DNA from: Morinoia aosen
Lineage: Eukaryota; Arthropoda; Malacostraca; Amphipoda; Talitridae
Direction: 5' to 3'
DNA length: 64,000 bases
Assembly: GCA_030386875.1 (NCBI GenBank)
Contig: CM059578.1
Coordinates: forward strand, 19,019,009-19,083,008
In this document: piece by piece, positions 1 through 12,130 of the stretch
Layout of the letters: each line of letters begins with the position of its first letter
Position numbering within the stretch: the first letter of the stretch is position 1
Notes under the pieces: model-generated
Seen by the model: only the letters and a program-made list of their open reading frames with translations
What the model was told of the DNA's origin: nothing
Databases searched by the model: none
Translations under genes and position numbers: made by a program

Positions 1-1246
1 GGATCATAACATTGGGATCTCCGCCTTCGCGCACCACAGTGACGTCGAAGCTACCAACGTTCTCCATGACGGTGTAATGACCGGGATCGAAGGACACACG
101 GATGAGATCCTTATCAACAACATCTGCCGATTCTTCTTCCTTCTTTTCTGCTGCTTCTTCATCTTTGAGCTTCTTCATGATGTTACCGCCACCAGTAAGC
201 TTCCTTGTGGCCTGTATTCTGTAGAAAGCACGAGACTTGGGTCCACGATTGATGATTTCTTCGCGAGCCATCGCTTCCAGTTGTAACATAGGCATATCGG
301 GATGTTTCGCCCTCAGTTCACGAATGACGCTCATGTATTCTTTTCTGTGCTCCTCAAATTGCTTTACTGAATCGTCAACGGCTCCTTCGTACGTGACACC
401 AGCATCTTTCTTTCCTAGTTCTACACTCTCACCTTCAACTTCAATGATGACACCACGCTTACCCATACGGTATTCCTTGGAGAGGTATTTGTAGAAAAGC
501 ATGCGACGGTCGGCGATGTAAGCCAAGATTACGAATCCTGGGAACATCAGGAAGGTAGCGAAGGCCTCCCAGAACTCCACAATACCGTATGAGATTTCAG
601 CGAGGATAACGTACAACCAAATGTAGGCCAAAACGGAGAAGAATGAAGTAACGAAGAATACACGCAAATGCTTGATGTAGCGTACTTCTCCATCCGGGAT
701 GACGTAAACACAAATGGAAATAATCACAAACAAGTTGAAGGCAGCAGAGCCAACAATAGTACCAGGTCCCAAGTCACCAGCCTCAAAATTTTTCGCGTAA
801 ATTTCGATAACAGAGAGCAAAATCTCAGGAGCAGACGAGCCAAGGGCCATGAGAGTTAGGTTAGCAACTGTCTCATTCCAGATTTGCACGATGATAACTT
901 GCGTTTCACCATTGGGTCGCTTAACAGTAACTTCCTTTTCGGATGAAGTGATCATTTCAATGGAACCCATGAAACGGTCGGAAGCGATGGATACACCAAT
1001 GAACATCCAGAACATGACAGTAAAGTAAACGATGGCTCTTCCAACTCTGTCTCCAACGGTAATTCCTCTTTGGGGCTGCCACAGAGGAATAACGAGACCT
1101 TCGGAACATTCTGGCCACCCATCGTCGGTTACGTTAACAGCTTCAACTTCTTCTTGAGCGCTACTCAATGTAGCAGTTGCAAGCAAGAGGAAGCCACTTA
1201 TCAAAACAAAGGAACTCAGGGAGGATGTTGCTCTTAAAGCCGCCAT
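1..1246 (-). CDS. Calx: Na+/Ca2+ exchanger (Calx/NCX type), 5' coding exon, open at left edge
   Basis: Plasma-membrane antiporter exchanging Na+ for Ca2+. The frame is open for 415 codons from the ATG at 1246 to the window edge. Visible in order: a hydrophobic signal peptide (residues 1-30, ending SSA before QEE); an N-glycosylation sequon NVT at 38-40; a first membrane helix around 71-92; the alpha-1 repeat with the ion-coordinating GSSAPE motif (136-141); further helices around 165-183, 195-218 and 224-244; a basic stretch RRMLFYKYLSKEYRMGKRG (247-265) in the place of the NCX autoinhibitory XIP segment; then a cytoplasmic loop leading into the first Calx-beta Ca2+-binding domain from about 379. 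The start context AGCCATGG is a good Kozak match and is followed at once by the signal peptide. The second Calx-beta domain, alpha-2 repeat and stop must lie left of the window. Family assignment is firm. The symbol follows the fly orthologue and is inferred. Confidence 0.95.
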   Translation of the reverse strand, partial: MAALRATSSLSSFVLISGFLLLATATLSSAQEEVEAVNVTDDGWPECSEGLVIPLWQPQRGITVGDRVGRAIVYFTVMFWMFIGVSIASDRFMGSIEMITSSEKEVTVKRPNGETQVIIVQIWNETVANLTLMALGSSAPEILLSVIEIYAKNFEAGDLGPGTIVGSAAFNLFVIISICVYVIPDGEVRYIKHLRVFFVTSFFSVLAYIWLYVILAEISYGIVEFWEAFATFLMFPGFVILAYIADRRMLFYKYLSKEYRMGKRGVIIEVEGESVELGKKDAGVTYEGAVDDSVKQFEEHRKEYMSVIRELRAKHPDMPMLQLEAMAREEIINRGPKSRAFYRIQATRKLTGGGNIMKKLKDEEAAEKKEEESADVVDKDLIRVSFDPGHYTVMENVGSFDVTVVREGGDPNVMI

Positions 1247-3852
1247 GGCTGACCGATGACAGAAAATTGCTATTCTACTATTTAATGAACTAGGTCCAAA
1301 TTTCAGTCGATCACAGGTTCACTTTCAGTCTCAAGCGACAACCCAACCAGAAAAAATCTTTCAGTCAGAAGTGAAGAGAGAGAGGAAACTTAACTTACTT
1401 TCATAAATAAATTGTTTTCCACATCATAAAATCACTGTCATCTAAATTTGTTATTATGACACCAACGGTAGACCATTTGCTCACTGCTTTCAGTTGCCAC
1501 GAAATACAGGACGACCGACGAACGCACTACTTCTGCTATTACTACTTTTCGGACAGAAAACGGCGCTAAATCACATTTGATAAATCACCCTAACTTTTTC
1601 CAAGCGATGTTCTGCTTGTCCTTCCGATGTTAGGGAAGATGATGGGTCAAACGAAAGAAAAAGTTAGGCACAATTTGGTACACCGAAGACGGCAAGGCTG
1701 CTTGGTGGGTTATGATCATGAAATCCACGACCAACGAAAGGTAAACCACTACCTAAACTGGTGGATCATGAACATAAGACCACCAGGTGGAGGAGAGTTA
1801 GAAATCCTCCGAGCCAAGCAAGGCTTGCAGCGATACTGGCTGCTCTAGCCACGCTATCTCCGAGCTGACCGGACGGTGATTGCACTCCCACTCGAGGCAA
1901 GAGACCAAATACCACCGAGTAACTGAGAGAGCGCTCTGCTGCTGCTGCAGCTGCTGCTGTTGCTGCCGCTGCTCAGCTTACTACCAAAGAGAGGCTCACC
2001 GTCGGTGTTGCCAACTCTACAGAAATTTCTCTTCTTCTTAGATAAGCAATGATGGGTTTAGTTTTCATTTGTTGAATCGGCACTATTCTACTAAACGAAG
2101 AAAGATCGAACTGCTTAGGGCTAAAATAGCTATTTTTTCATACGTAACTACTCAACGATATTAATCCTGTACGATAAGCGAAAACAAAATAATAACAAGT
2201 TGAGCTTTGGGTTATTTTTTCACGCGATATTTCAAATCCTTACTTCGGATCTGAACTCATGGCAAACTGGCCGCAGACACTTAAGATAATACACCGGATT
2301 CTAAAATTGAATTTGATTCAGCGGTTTCAATTTCATTTTTGTGTGAGTTATTTTAAATTCAACAATACGTACTGCGAAAATGCCTGAGCTATAATCTTGC
2401 CAAAAAATCGTTTTAATGTAAAAGTTTTTTCACGCTCGAAATATTTATTATGCTGAAATATTTGTGCGGCAAGATTCAAGTGGCTTGGAAAAGCAACACT
2501 TCTTTTCAGTCCTACAGTGCTGTTTTTGCCATCAGTAACTTGGAAGATCACCACAGAAGGTGCAGCGATTGACTCTTCCACGAATAATAGCCTTGTGTTA
2601 ACTAAAATCATATATGAATGTCAAATTCTAACGATTATGTTGTTATATTCGTAATGTTTTACTATTATAAGCTTTCAGTCTTCCAAAGTCATATAAGCTG
2701 AGTAGGTTTAGATGACAGTGTGATATCAGTGCCTAACGTTCACCCCTGAGCTCATAGTAAAAATTGTGCAGGGGTGGGAACTGAAAACTTTCTTTCGAAA
2801 CACGGACGGAGTCGATGATTACCCCTTACCGACAGGTGAATGTCCAATTCAACGCATAAAACTCTCATCAATAACATACAGTATATCAGTTAAGTTTTCT
2901 GGCTTGTAGCTTTCCATCATCCTTAACAACGTTCTTCCATCATCACGAACACAGGGTACTTGAAGAAACACTTAGATTTCATTCATTGAATAGCTTTCAT
3001 TACCCAATGAATATTATTAAATTAAATCATTATTTATAACGTGCATGAATAATGCTCGTGTTTCTGAATTATTTCAAGTCCTTTTTTACTCCAGAAATTT
3101 CAGTCATTTCGTTTATTCAAGCTGAAATTTGAAATTTGGAAACTCTTGGCGCTTAACTTTTTGATCTGGAACGAATTTTTTTCAATTATTTATACAAAAT
3201 TCCTTCCCAGTCGTAGAACAGTGGCGAAAAATAATCTTACTTCTCTGAATAAATTCAACAACATACAGCCAGTGATGACCTTTCATAGCCAGACCTGAGT
3301 TATAGCGAGTAATTTTTCCTCGCAAATGGGAGCCTCTCATTCCATTCATTACAAAAAGGAGGTTGTCACCTTGATCTTCACGCACAAATGGGCCGAGTAA
3401 AAGCGGAAAAAACAATTTGAACTCCATAAGTCGAACTGGCCAAACCCGGAAAAATCCACTACAATTTTTTAACTGTAAATAACTCAATTCTTGGCTACAG
3501 CATATTCACTGAAAGTACCTCGACAAGAAAACGATTTGCATAGGTGTGCTGCGTCTGGTAACGAAAATGACCTCCACAGCCAAGCTACCACCATACCTGG
3601 GTGAAACCTGGTCATCTAGTACATCAAAATTTTTAAAGAATCGTGTTTTTTTTTAAATTAACCTACGAGGAAGAAAATTTATGATGAGGTCATGAGTTAC
3701 CTGATTTACAAGTCTAACTCAATTATGATTCTCGAACTTTCTTGCTCGCCAAACATTGTGAGTTTCCAAGGTTATTTCGTTTTAACTGATCGTCTCAACA
3801 CCAATGGTATTTATTTTTGTGCTATCGCACATAGTCTCTGGCTATCTCTGCT
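1247..3852. other. 5' flank of the exchanger gene; no other gene recognised
   Basis: This stretch probably holds the exchanger's 5' UTR, first intron or promoter on the minus strand. On that strand the bases just before the ATG read TCATCGGTCAG then CC, a possible but weak splice acceptor. A donor-like GTAAGT lies on the minus strand near 1395. Neither proves an exon boundary. Short frames at 2348-2611 and 3182-3487 (minus) have no recognisable domain and look like chance. Confidence 0.4.
1936..1973. repeat. Imperfect CTG trinucleotide repeat
   Basis: About twelve CTG-type triplets with a few interruptions (CAG, TTG, CCG), about 700 bp upstream of the exchanger start codon. It is not inside a convincing reading frame. 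Confidence 0.85.
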
Positions 3853-3855
3853 TAA

Positions 3856-4379
3856 GGGTGCCTGCACACCAAAAGATTTGAGGCGAGAAAGCGAGCAAGC
3901 TTGAATCGCTATACATGTATTCCTATGGGAGTGCGCACACCACAAGCAAACTAGCGAGCGAGTGAGAAAGATTGAAGATTGGCTGAAGCGAGAAAGCAAC
4001 TCGAAGATGGTCTCACGCTTGAAAGCTGCAGCGGAAAACGTCGGGCAGTGCGTGGTGAGATGTCGACAAGGAAGGTGTGCTGCTCAATTCTTCCAGCATA
4101 GACTGAACTCCTTATATCCAAAGTTTATGCTGTACAGTGCCTTTAGAAGTCAAAAGATCAAAAGCACAGTGACAGATTACATGTTTCAAAGCAATGGGAC
4201 GAAGTAGGAATGATACTCAACGTTACAAACACATGCTTGTTCCGCTTATTTTTGTTATAGACCTCTCTCCATGACATTCAGGAGCAAACTGGCTATCTTT
4301 TGGTGTGTGATAGATCTCGCCCAACATCTTCCTCTCTCGCTTGCTTTGTTGCTTGCCGTCTTTTGGTGTGCAGCTACCC
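3856..4379. mobile_element. PIF/Harbinger-like MITE, 524 bp
   Basis: The ends form a terminal inverted repeat. The left end reads GGGTGCCTGCACACCAAAAG; the right end, reverse-complemented, begins GGGTAGCTGCACACCAAAAG, with two mismatches. Both sides carry the trinucleotide TAA (3853-3855 and 4380-4382), fitting the 3-bp TWA target duplication of the PIF/Harbinger superfamily. Sub-terminal motifs (GCGAGAAAGCGAG, GCACACCA) recur inward in both orientations. There is no transposase frame, so the copy is non-autonomous. Superfamily assignment rests on TIR start and TSD length only. Confidence 0.75.
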
Positions 4380-4382
4380 TAA

Positions 4383-6418
4383 CTCTCAGTCAGTCTCTTA
4401 ACATGCAACTCTTGCTATTTGAATATCAACTAGAGTGTCTCTGCCTGACTTTCCATCTTTCAGTAATTGTGAACTGAATAACTGATTTTGAGTCCTTGAA
4501 ATATACAATTTCATTGAAAGTCTCCATTCATTATTAGTCTTCAAATGCATACCAGTGGGTTAGCATGTATTTTTAGATCACTCATCATCTGTTCAAAGCA
4601 TCTTTTTCACCTGAATTTATTTCTATTTTTTCAGCTTCGAAGTTTTGAACCACATATGCATTTAGCAATACTCTTTCCAGCTTTGACATGTCTAAATTAC
4701 ATTCTATGAACATACGATAGTTAGCTCAGCAGAACATCAGAATAGTTCAAGCTCGTGCAGAAACACACGATTTAAAGTTAAATCTTTCAGAATTTCGCCA
4801 CTATTTCTTATGATGATCGTATTGCGGGATGATTAAGGGCAACATTGAGGGCGCGATCAGGGCTGTTGGCACACGAGCTCTCGCAGCGGCGGCAGCGCCA
4901 AGCGAGGTGGCCTTCTCGCTGCACAGTTGAGGCTGCGGTCGCTGGTCTTACTTTTACTTGGGCAGCCTCTACATTTGAATTTGTCTCTCAGGCGGAGTGC
5001 TATCGGTCTGTGTGATTCTCACACCGTCTCCATCATAATCTTAGCAAATCGCTTATTTTCAGGCTCGTCATATTATAATAACAATTAGGGTTCACTTTGC
5101 ATCGAAACACTACAATGTTTTCAAACTGTCACAGCTAATAAAATATTCACACTGATATTTATAACGTTACTTCATCGTATAAAGTAAAGAAACCTAGGAA
5201 TGTATCACAACTTTTTAAAATATTAAGAAATCTTCATTTATTCTACTCAGTTACAAATTGGGAATAGATCAAACGCAACTGCCGTCGAGCAACAAAACCA
5301 ACGGTCTTGGCAGGAATATCGCCTCCACTGTTCTCTTACGAAGAAGCTACTCTGGCATGACAAGATCTAAATTGCTGGCTTGCACAGGGAAAAGTTCAGC
5401 AGCGAAGGATGAAGCACAGAATTGCACCCAAGGAAGGAATCCACACGATGTCATTATGCGCGCCTTCTAGAGATAAAAGGATCCTAAAATCGTTCGTCTT
5501 CTTCAGTGCGAAAAAATAGTATTTCAAATTCGGCCTGTGTGTGTGCTTGCACACCTGTAATTTTGACCGGCTTTAGCCAATACGTAAAAACAATTCCTTC
5601 AGTATCCTTATGTCAACCTTACCTAAAACGGATAACTTATTTTACAATCAATTTCACATTAGGGTGTCACTCCTTTGTTCTCAATATCGGTGTGTTGTTG
5701 GCAATCACCGTTCGTGCGAGTAGTATGACCCAAATAGTGCACCCAAAGGCTCCAGATCGTTTTGAAAAAAACCCTCTAGAGTACAAATAAGGCACCAATA
5801 ATCTCTCAAATAAAATCCAGTTATAATCTCAACTAGCCTAACGCTGCATTTGTACTCAAGAATCGATTAACTAACTTAGGCCAGAATGCACTCTTCTCTC
5901 ACGTTCCCTCAAAATTAATGCGTACAATTTTGCCCAAACTTCAGATCCAAGCTACCGTCACGGCTCCACACTTCATCACGCTGGAAGAGCAGCTCTTCTC
6001 TCATTTGGTCTCATCCAACAGTAGCAAGCTAAACTCAAAATACCTAATAACTTTGCGGGCAGGATTTGGTTGTGCGAAAACGATCCTCAGTATCTTACAA
6101 GCACCGTAATTTTTTCCAAGTTCACTCACTTGAGGTTGGTTGTTTCTAAATTATTTTACTAATTTAAATGGCCAGGACAATTTTCTAAAACCATGGCAAG
6201 TTGACCCAATTCCTCATCGAAAGAAACCGTTATAAAAATCTCGTGTAATTAAAATAAACGTTTAGGAATATATATGTATAAATTTCAGCCGAAGTGTTTT
6301 ATCGCGCCAAATACCCTCCAAGGTCTCTCATGAAGCTCTAGCCCTGCACTCCATCTTCACTGCCACAACACCGCTATAGCGTTCACTGCTATAGCGCTCC
6401 AATCTCCAATCTCCAAGA
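4383..6418. other. No gene recognised
   Basis: AT-rich DNA with a locally GC-rich patch at about 4845-5000 (GCGGCGGCAGCGCC). Frames at 5258-5470, 5506-5790 and 5918-6109 have no family resemblance. Confidence 0.4.
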
Positions 6419-6529
6419 ACTCCACCCTCACCGCCAAAGTACTCCACGTCCTCTGCCAATCAACTCCTCCCTTAACTGCTAGTCAACTCCACGCTCACTG
6501 CCAATGAACTCCACGTTCACTATTAAAGT
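6419..6529. repeat. Degenerate 22-bp minisatellite, 5 copies
   Basis: Five consecutive units start with ACTCC, at 6419, 6441, 6463, 6486 and 6508, so the period is 22 bp with one 23-bp unit. The approximate consensus is ACTCCACGCTCACTGCCAAT plus two bases. The preceding CAATCTCCAATCTCC at 6400-6414 may be a decayed extension. Confidence 0.75.
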
Positions 6530-6791
6530 ATTAGTACTCACTTCTAATGCAATCCATTCTAACAAACTCCTATACACTGCATCAGTAATAATGCGATTTA
6601 TTCTAGAACACACTTCACACCGCTTCGTGATTCGCAAACTGCATTCTACAGGGTCTAACAGATAAATTCGTGCACATTTGTTAAGTCGTTGGTAACAATT
6701 ATCCAGCGCTAATTAGTAGCACTGATCCGACTCAGTTATAACTGGTTATCTAATGTTATCTAAGAAGCCAGCTAGTTGAGCGTTTAAACTT

Positions 6792-8351
6792 GTGGAATCA
6801 ACATTGCGCAATGGAGTGAGTCAAACGTTCAGCCATATGAAAACTTCGTTGCGCTGCCACAGCCCTGCCTACATTGAAAAATTGTTGAAATATCTCATGC
6901 AAACTGTTTATAATTTTTGCATGCGTTTCGATGAGTCTGGCCAAAACCAAAGGGGCCCCTTCAAGGGAAGAAGTGACAAAATTTCAACACCTCGCTTTAT
7001 AGCCGGCCTCAAATAGGAGTGTTCTAACCAAAACGACCTCGCCACCTTGAACATTGACCTAGATGAGGTCTCTCAAAGTCATGACGATCCATAGACGCCT
7101 GAAGCAGCTGGGCATAGGCTCCTATACACGAGGTAAAAGGCATCTCTTGACCGACAAGACGAAGGAAGTTCACTTGATGGGCGCAGGAAATTGTTGAACT
7201 GGATGAAGTCAAATGGCTCACTCTTCATGCTCATCTCTGGCGAAAAAATGTTTACGGCTGATATTATCTTCAATACACGGAATGAGCGCTGGATCTCCTC
7301 CTCGTGCAGTGAAGTCCAACACACACACACGCACAATGACGACGAAGAAGCCTGCTAGCGTTAGGCCTGTTAACACGATCACTGATGAGCAACTTCACCA
7401 CGAGTGCAGTAACGTACTTTGTAGAGTCAGTGTGTCTATACTCTATACGGCCATTGTGCATTTTCAGCAGCGGCAAGGCGCTGCTATGGTAAAATCCTCA
7501 GTTTGCGCCTGAACGCGTTAGAGATAGGATGTATGATGGTGGCTCGGCGACAGACAATGGCGCTTGCACTCTCTATGTCAGTTATCGTGGCTGTAAAGAA
7601 GAAACAAAAACGATAAAGGAAAATGTGGGCGAAGCGTTGGCTAAAAAAAATCCTTTTTGGGCAGCTAAAGGCCACTTTTCCAAGAGAACGTGTAAGCAGG
7701 GAGCAGAGACGACATACCCTCCACGTTCAGCATCTAAAATGACACTGGCAAACATTGGATAGCTAGATGAAGACCAACATAGTCCGCACTGTTTTTTAGT
7801 GTGCCATTGAGTCAGAAGCGAGAGCAAATGGGCGGGGTTTGAGCCTCTCTTCACTGCTCATGAGCTTATTCAGTGATCGTGTCAACAGGCCTTTATGGTT
7901 ATCTGTGTGTTTTCAAGTGAGGGCGACGTGTTACCTTACTTCTTAGCCGACCGCGAGAAAGTTAATGCCGCGGTCTATTGCAAGGTACGGACAGACAAAA
8001 TGTCTCTTGGACGAGGACAAGGCTGCTGGTAAAAAATTCGTGTTCCTACAGGACTCGGTCCTAGCTCGCACGGCAAAGAAAGCGGTCAACTTGCTCAAGG
8101 GGTTTGGCGTGCGATTCTGGGAGAAGGATTCGTGGCCCTCCAACTCGCCTGACCTGAACCCCTTCTACTACTATTTCTGGGTGCGAATCAAAGCTGAGGG
8201 AAGTGAGAGACATCACAACAGCGTCACGGCCCTCAAGGAGGACATCAAGAAGGCAGTGGGGTCGTTAGAAAGGGCAGAGATCACCCGCGACGTTTCCAAT
8301 TCCGCAAGCGTGGGGAAGCTGTCACCATGGCCGAAGGTGTGGCCAGATTAA
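6792..8351 (+). pseudogene. Decayed mariner-type (DDE) transposase
   Basis: Pieces of one transposase lie in order on the plus strand but in different frames. An N-terminal helix-turn-helix part ends RSDKISTPRFIAGLK (about 6792-7014). A second piece, from about 7071, contains IHRRLKQLGIGSYTRGKRHL and, after a one-base frameshift near 7180, GEKMFTADIIFNTRNERW. A third piece (7890-7985) reads FSSEGDVLPYFLADREKVN. The C-terminal catalytic part (7965-8351) contains FLQDSVLARTAKK and WPSNSPDLNP, the usual mariner signature around the second catalytic Asp. Between the second and third pieces lie about 530 bp with no transposase sequence where mariners have about 30 residues. Frameshifts and stops make the copy inactive. 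Its TIRs were not identified. Confidence 0.8.
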
Positions 8352-8502
8352 GAAGAAAATAGGTTTCAATGTTCGTATTGATATATTACCAAAATTCTGA
8401 ATTTTCTCTTCATTATTCCCTGAACTATTTATAACGAAAAATTTATAAATTGATCATAGAAATTTTCAATAATCTATTTTGTTTTTGGTAATGGTTCATT
8501 TA

Positions 8503-9066
8503 GGGTGAACTACTAAAAACAGGTCGAATGTAGACGCTTGTAACATAAAAATTGATTGATGTAAGAAGGTAAAACAAAAACCGAATAAAAGAATATATTC
8601 TCAAGTTTCATTCAGTCTGTAATAAGTACTCGAAATGGCCACCGCCTTTTCCAGTACAGAGATTAACCCATTTTTCAAAAATAGTTATTACTGCAACTAA
8701 AACATCTTGGTGAATCGAAGAGATTACTTCACAGATCACTTGCTTCAAGTCCTCTATAATGTTCGGTTTCAATTTAAATACTTCCTCTTCAAGATAACCA
8801 TAGAAAAAATCCAAAGGTGAAAGGTCAAGGGACCTAGGTGCCCACGGAAAATCGGTTCGGTGCGAAATAATCATATCGTCGAAGCGACTTTTCCACCAAT
8901 GTCTTGCAAGCAAGGATGTGTGGGCATGCAGTTGCACCGTCTTTCTATGATACTAAATAAAACTTGAGAATATAGTCTTTCATGTGATTTTGTTTACCCT
9001 CTCTATATCAATAAATTTTTACGTTATAAGCGTTCACTTTCGACAAGTTTTTTGTGGGTCACCCGG
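8503..9066. mobile_element. Tc1/mariner-type element with about 95-bp TIRs, internally deleted
   Basis: The left end (from GGGTGAACTACTAAAAACAG) and the reverse complement of the right end (GGGTGACCCACAAAAAACTT, after two extra bases) align imperfectly for about 95 bp, down to a shared TATTCTCAAGTTT. TA dinucleotides at 8501-8502 and 9067-9068 fit the TA target duplication of this superfamily. Between the TIRs only about 330 bp remain, encoding the C-terminal third of a transposase on the minus strand. A full element would be more than twice as long. Confidence 0.8.
8608..8937 (-). pseudogene. C-terminal fragment of a mariner-type transposase
   Basis: A 109-codon open frame contains PWAPRSLDLSPLDFFYGYLE, equivalent to the usual WPPRSPDLTPLDFFLWGYLK block with the catalytic Asp, and ends with GKGGGHFEYLL, a common C-terminal tail in this group. 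The N-terminal DNA-binding domain and the first two catalytic acids are absent. It is enclosed by the TIRs at 8503 and 9066 and appears to be an internally deleted copy. Confidence 0.8.
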
Positions 9067-9068
9067 TA

Positions 9069-12000
9069 TCATGTTCTTTTGTGTTATTTTGTTGTTTAAA
9101 TAATAGAATTCTTAACAGTGTGTGTTTGTGTGTAGAGTGTTGTGTTGAGCTTTTGTGTCAAAGTGGTGTGTTTTTGCTAGAGTGTTGTGGTCAGCTCACA
9201 AGAGGGTGTTGTGCTATGGTGCTGAGGATGTATGAGTGCAGCTTAGCTGGTCCTCAGAGTGATGAACACCTCTCTCAGACCAAAAGGACACATTTTTGAG
9301 GTTAGAACTTGGCCTTACAAGTGCTCGAATGTAATGGATATCCCCGCAGAAGAGGGTTGTTTGAGAAGTTTGTTTTGCGCGCGACGAGGGGACTTCGGAC
9401 CTCGGAACATAAATTGTTAAAATAAATATATAGAAAAATGTTGGGAAATAACGGTTTTCTGAAATGAGTTCGAGATTCTGACCGACGGAGAAAACACCGG
9501 GATAGGCCAGTTACAAAAGGTATAGGTTAACGTGGAGAGGTGCTAGACGGAGAAATGTGTGGCTATTCGTCGTTTATCGTGGGACGGAAGAACTCAGTTG
9601 TGCGTTGGGAACACAGTTCAGTTGTGTGCTATGTTCCGTCGTAAGTGCTACGGTAAAGTGCAAGTATACGTACGCGATAAGTAGAAGAGCACACAGAAAA
9701 ATGTGAAATAAGTGCATAAATTGAGTATAAGTTTGATGCAATATTATACCCTTTGAAAAAATTAAATTCTTCTTTCGTTGCAGAGATGTAAATGAAACCA
9801 TAAACCAAGAGCTTTCCGACCAAAGAGTGGATAAATAATAAATACCCCAAGCAGTGAGAGGTAAGTATATAAGAATCTCATGGCACAACCTAAACCTAAA
9901 GAACTGATCAGTATAATGAAATGAAGTTCCAAGCATTGGTATGATGGTTAATATAATATTGAAATGACGTGAAATAGGTGCCAATAAATTTATGTGGTAA
10001 GATAAGAATAGATAATCTTCTAATTGCAGAAAGAGGGAAAAAATAAAAGCCCAAGGGTAAGTCGGAAATTATCGTCAATCAACACTCGTGTAATGAAATA
10101 ACACCTCTGGAAAAAATTGTCGTGAATAATGAACTGATGTTTATTACGAAGAACAGTATAAGTGTCGTGATGTGGAATGCGGTAAACAATACACGGTATT
10201 GAGAGAGTGATGAGTGGAATACCTGGCTTGTGTGCATATCGTTGAGTAAATGCACATTGTAGGATTTGAAGTTGTAATACTGATATCTAAAGTTGAATGT
10301 TTAACTTCTATGGTAGTTTGGGGTATTGACCGGTCATTTTATAATAGTAATTTATCAGAAGGTCAGTTTTAGGTTGAAATTGTTGTATCCATGACTAATA
10401 CATTCTGCATTAGCTTTCGGCAATACATGCATTGTGCGCAAATCTCAGTGTCTAACTATAACATTATAAAGATATCTTTTCTAGAATACAATTGGCAAAG
10501 TTTTTCGTGGATGTATGCCCAGTTGAGTAGCAATACGGAAGTCGCATTCGAGGAGAGCGAACTGAAAATCACATTGATAATGGCGCAAGAGTAAGTCTGG
10601 GTCGTTAATCTCGGTGAGTGCAAAAATAATTTTACGTTATCGTAATTTGTTACTCATTGATATGTATATGCTGTGTTTTCTTCCATTGTGTTTTGTGTGC
10701 ATCATTATATTCTGTCTTGGAGGATACCAATCCTCACCACGAGCATTAGATTCCTTCGTTGATGTAAATTATAAAGAAGGACCTAACGTCCCGTGACATA
10801 TTAATGTTTAAGTAATTAAGAGTAAATTGTAATGATTTATCAGTTAGACTTCGTAATGCAAACCAACGACAGTCCTGCACTCCCCCATCGTACGCATGAA
10901 TATTTGACACTGCTGCGCAGCGCACTCATTATTGTGCTGTCTTGTTTAACTTCCGTCGTAGTCATCAGCATTCTTCGACAGCCATCAGCATTCTGTTGCA
11001 CTGCTCTCTCTCTAGTTCTGCTGCACTTCATTACTTATCAGTGCTGCTGACCACATCCTTGAATAATTGTCGCACATTTTCAGTAATGAAAGATTCGTGC
11101 GCTCCCGTCTGCTATGTGTTTAATTGACATTATTTATAAGCAGATTTCCTACACTTTTAGGTTTTCTAGTGCGTGACGATATATTTCTCCTGTGCTCTGC
11201 AAAGCCTGTTTGTTGATGACATTTAGCCTACTCACAAAAAGTTGTATCACATTGCCCCCACAAGTACTAATTCACAATGTTGGTTCGCAGTAAGGGTAGA
11301 ATACGATCTTCTCTATAGAAAATCTACCTATTACACATTTGAAGCGGAGAATAATATTGGTGTCTTCTTAAGAGCGATTCGTTTTATTTATGGCATTTAT
11401 ATCTAGTCTAATTTTTCTTTTTATTTCTTCTGTAGAAAAATAGAAAACATATCTGGCAAACCACTAGCCTCACCACCATAAAGTAGAATTATTGACCACG
11501 CTTCAAAATTTAACCACCCCAAAGGCGCTGAAAACGTTTAAGTAATCGCATCACTTTCCACTCCGGACGTAAAGTGGCTAAGGAGCATTTTGATTCAAAA
11601 ACTGGGACCATCGCTGAATGATTACGGTAATTCAGCCCAACTCCAAATATTTTATACATTCTTTTCATGCGTAGCATGCAGATATGTTCTTGTAATTTGT
11701 CATGTTAAAGAAAGGCTTTGCTGAGTCAATCGTTAAAATTTGAGAGCTCTGCGTTTTATTTTAAGTTTTCTTAAGAGCTTAACGTTTCTCAAGCCCAAGA
11801 TAACTTTTATCATGAAATACATATATCTCAAAGTAATATGCTTGCCTCAGTCCATGATATCATGTGATTTGGATTGTTGAGACAATTTCTCTTAAACATA
11901 TTGTTCTTGAAGGCCATAGATGGCTGTGGAGATGTCTAAATCAAGTAAGTACTACCGATTATAGAAGGTTCTATATATCTCTCATTCAAAAAACCTTTGT

Positions 12001-12130
12001 GAAAAGCCACTTGCTTTATTACAATCTTCATTGTTCTAGTTCTACACGTGTTAAAATACGAAGATACTCATATGTCATTTTTATCAAAAAGAACACTAAA
12101 TTGCCAATTTCTATAACTGTCAGTGTTTAA
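9069..12130. other. No protein gene recognised; two short intervals with strong splice-like borders
   Basis: On the plus strand, 9784-9860 (77 nt) is preceded by TTCTTCTTTCGTTGCAG and followed by GTAAGTAT. The stretch 10030-10056 (27 nt) is preceded by TTCTAATTGCAG and followed by GTAAGTCG. Both contain stop codons in all likely frames, so if real they would be non-coding or UTR exons. A hydrophobic 136-codon minus-strand frame at 9574-9984 covers the same interval and is judged chance. The rest is unique-looking AT-rich sequence. Confidence 0.3.

Noticed and set aside
9574-9984. Hydrophobic 136-codon minus-strand frame
   Set aside because: No family resemblance, composition fits AT-rich chance frames, and it overlaps plus-strand splice-like signals.
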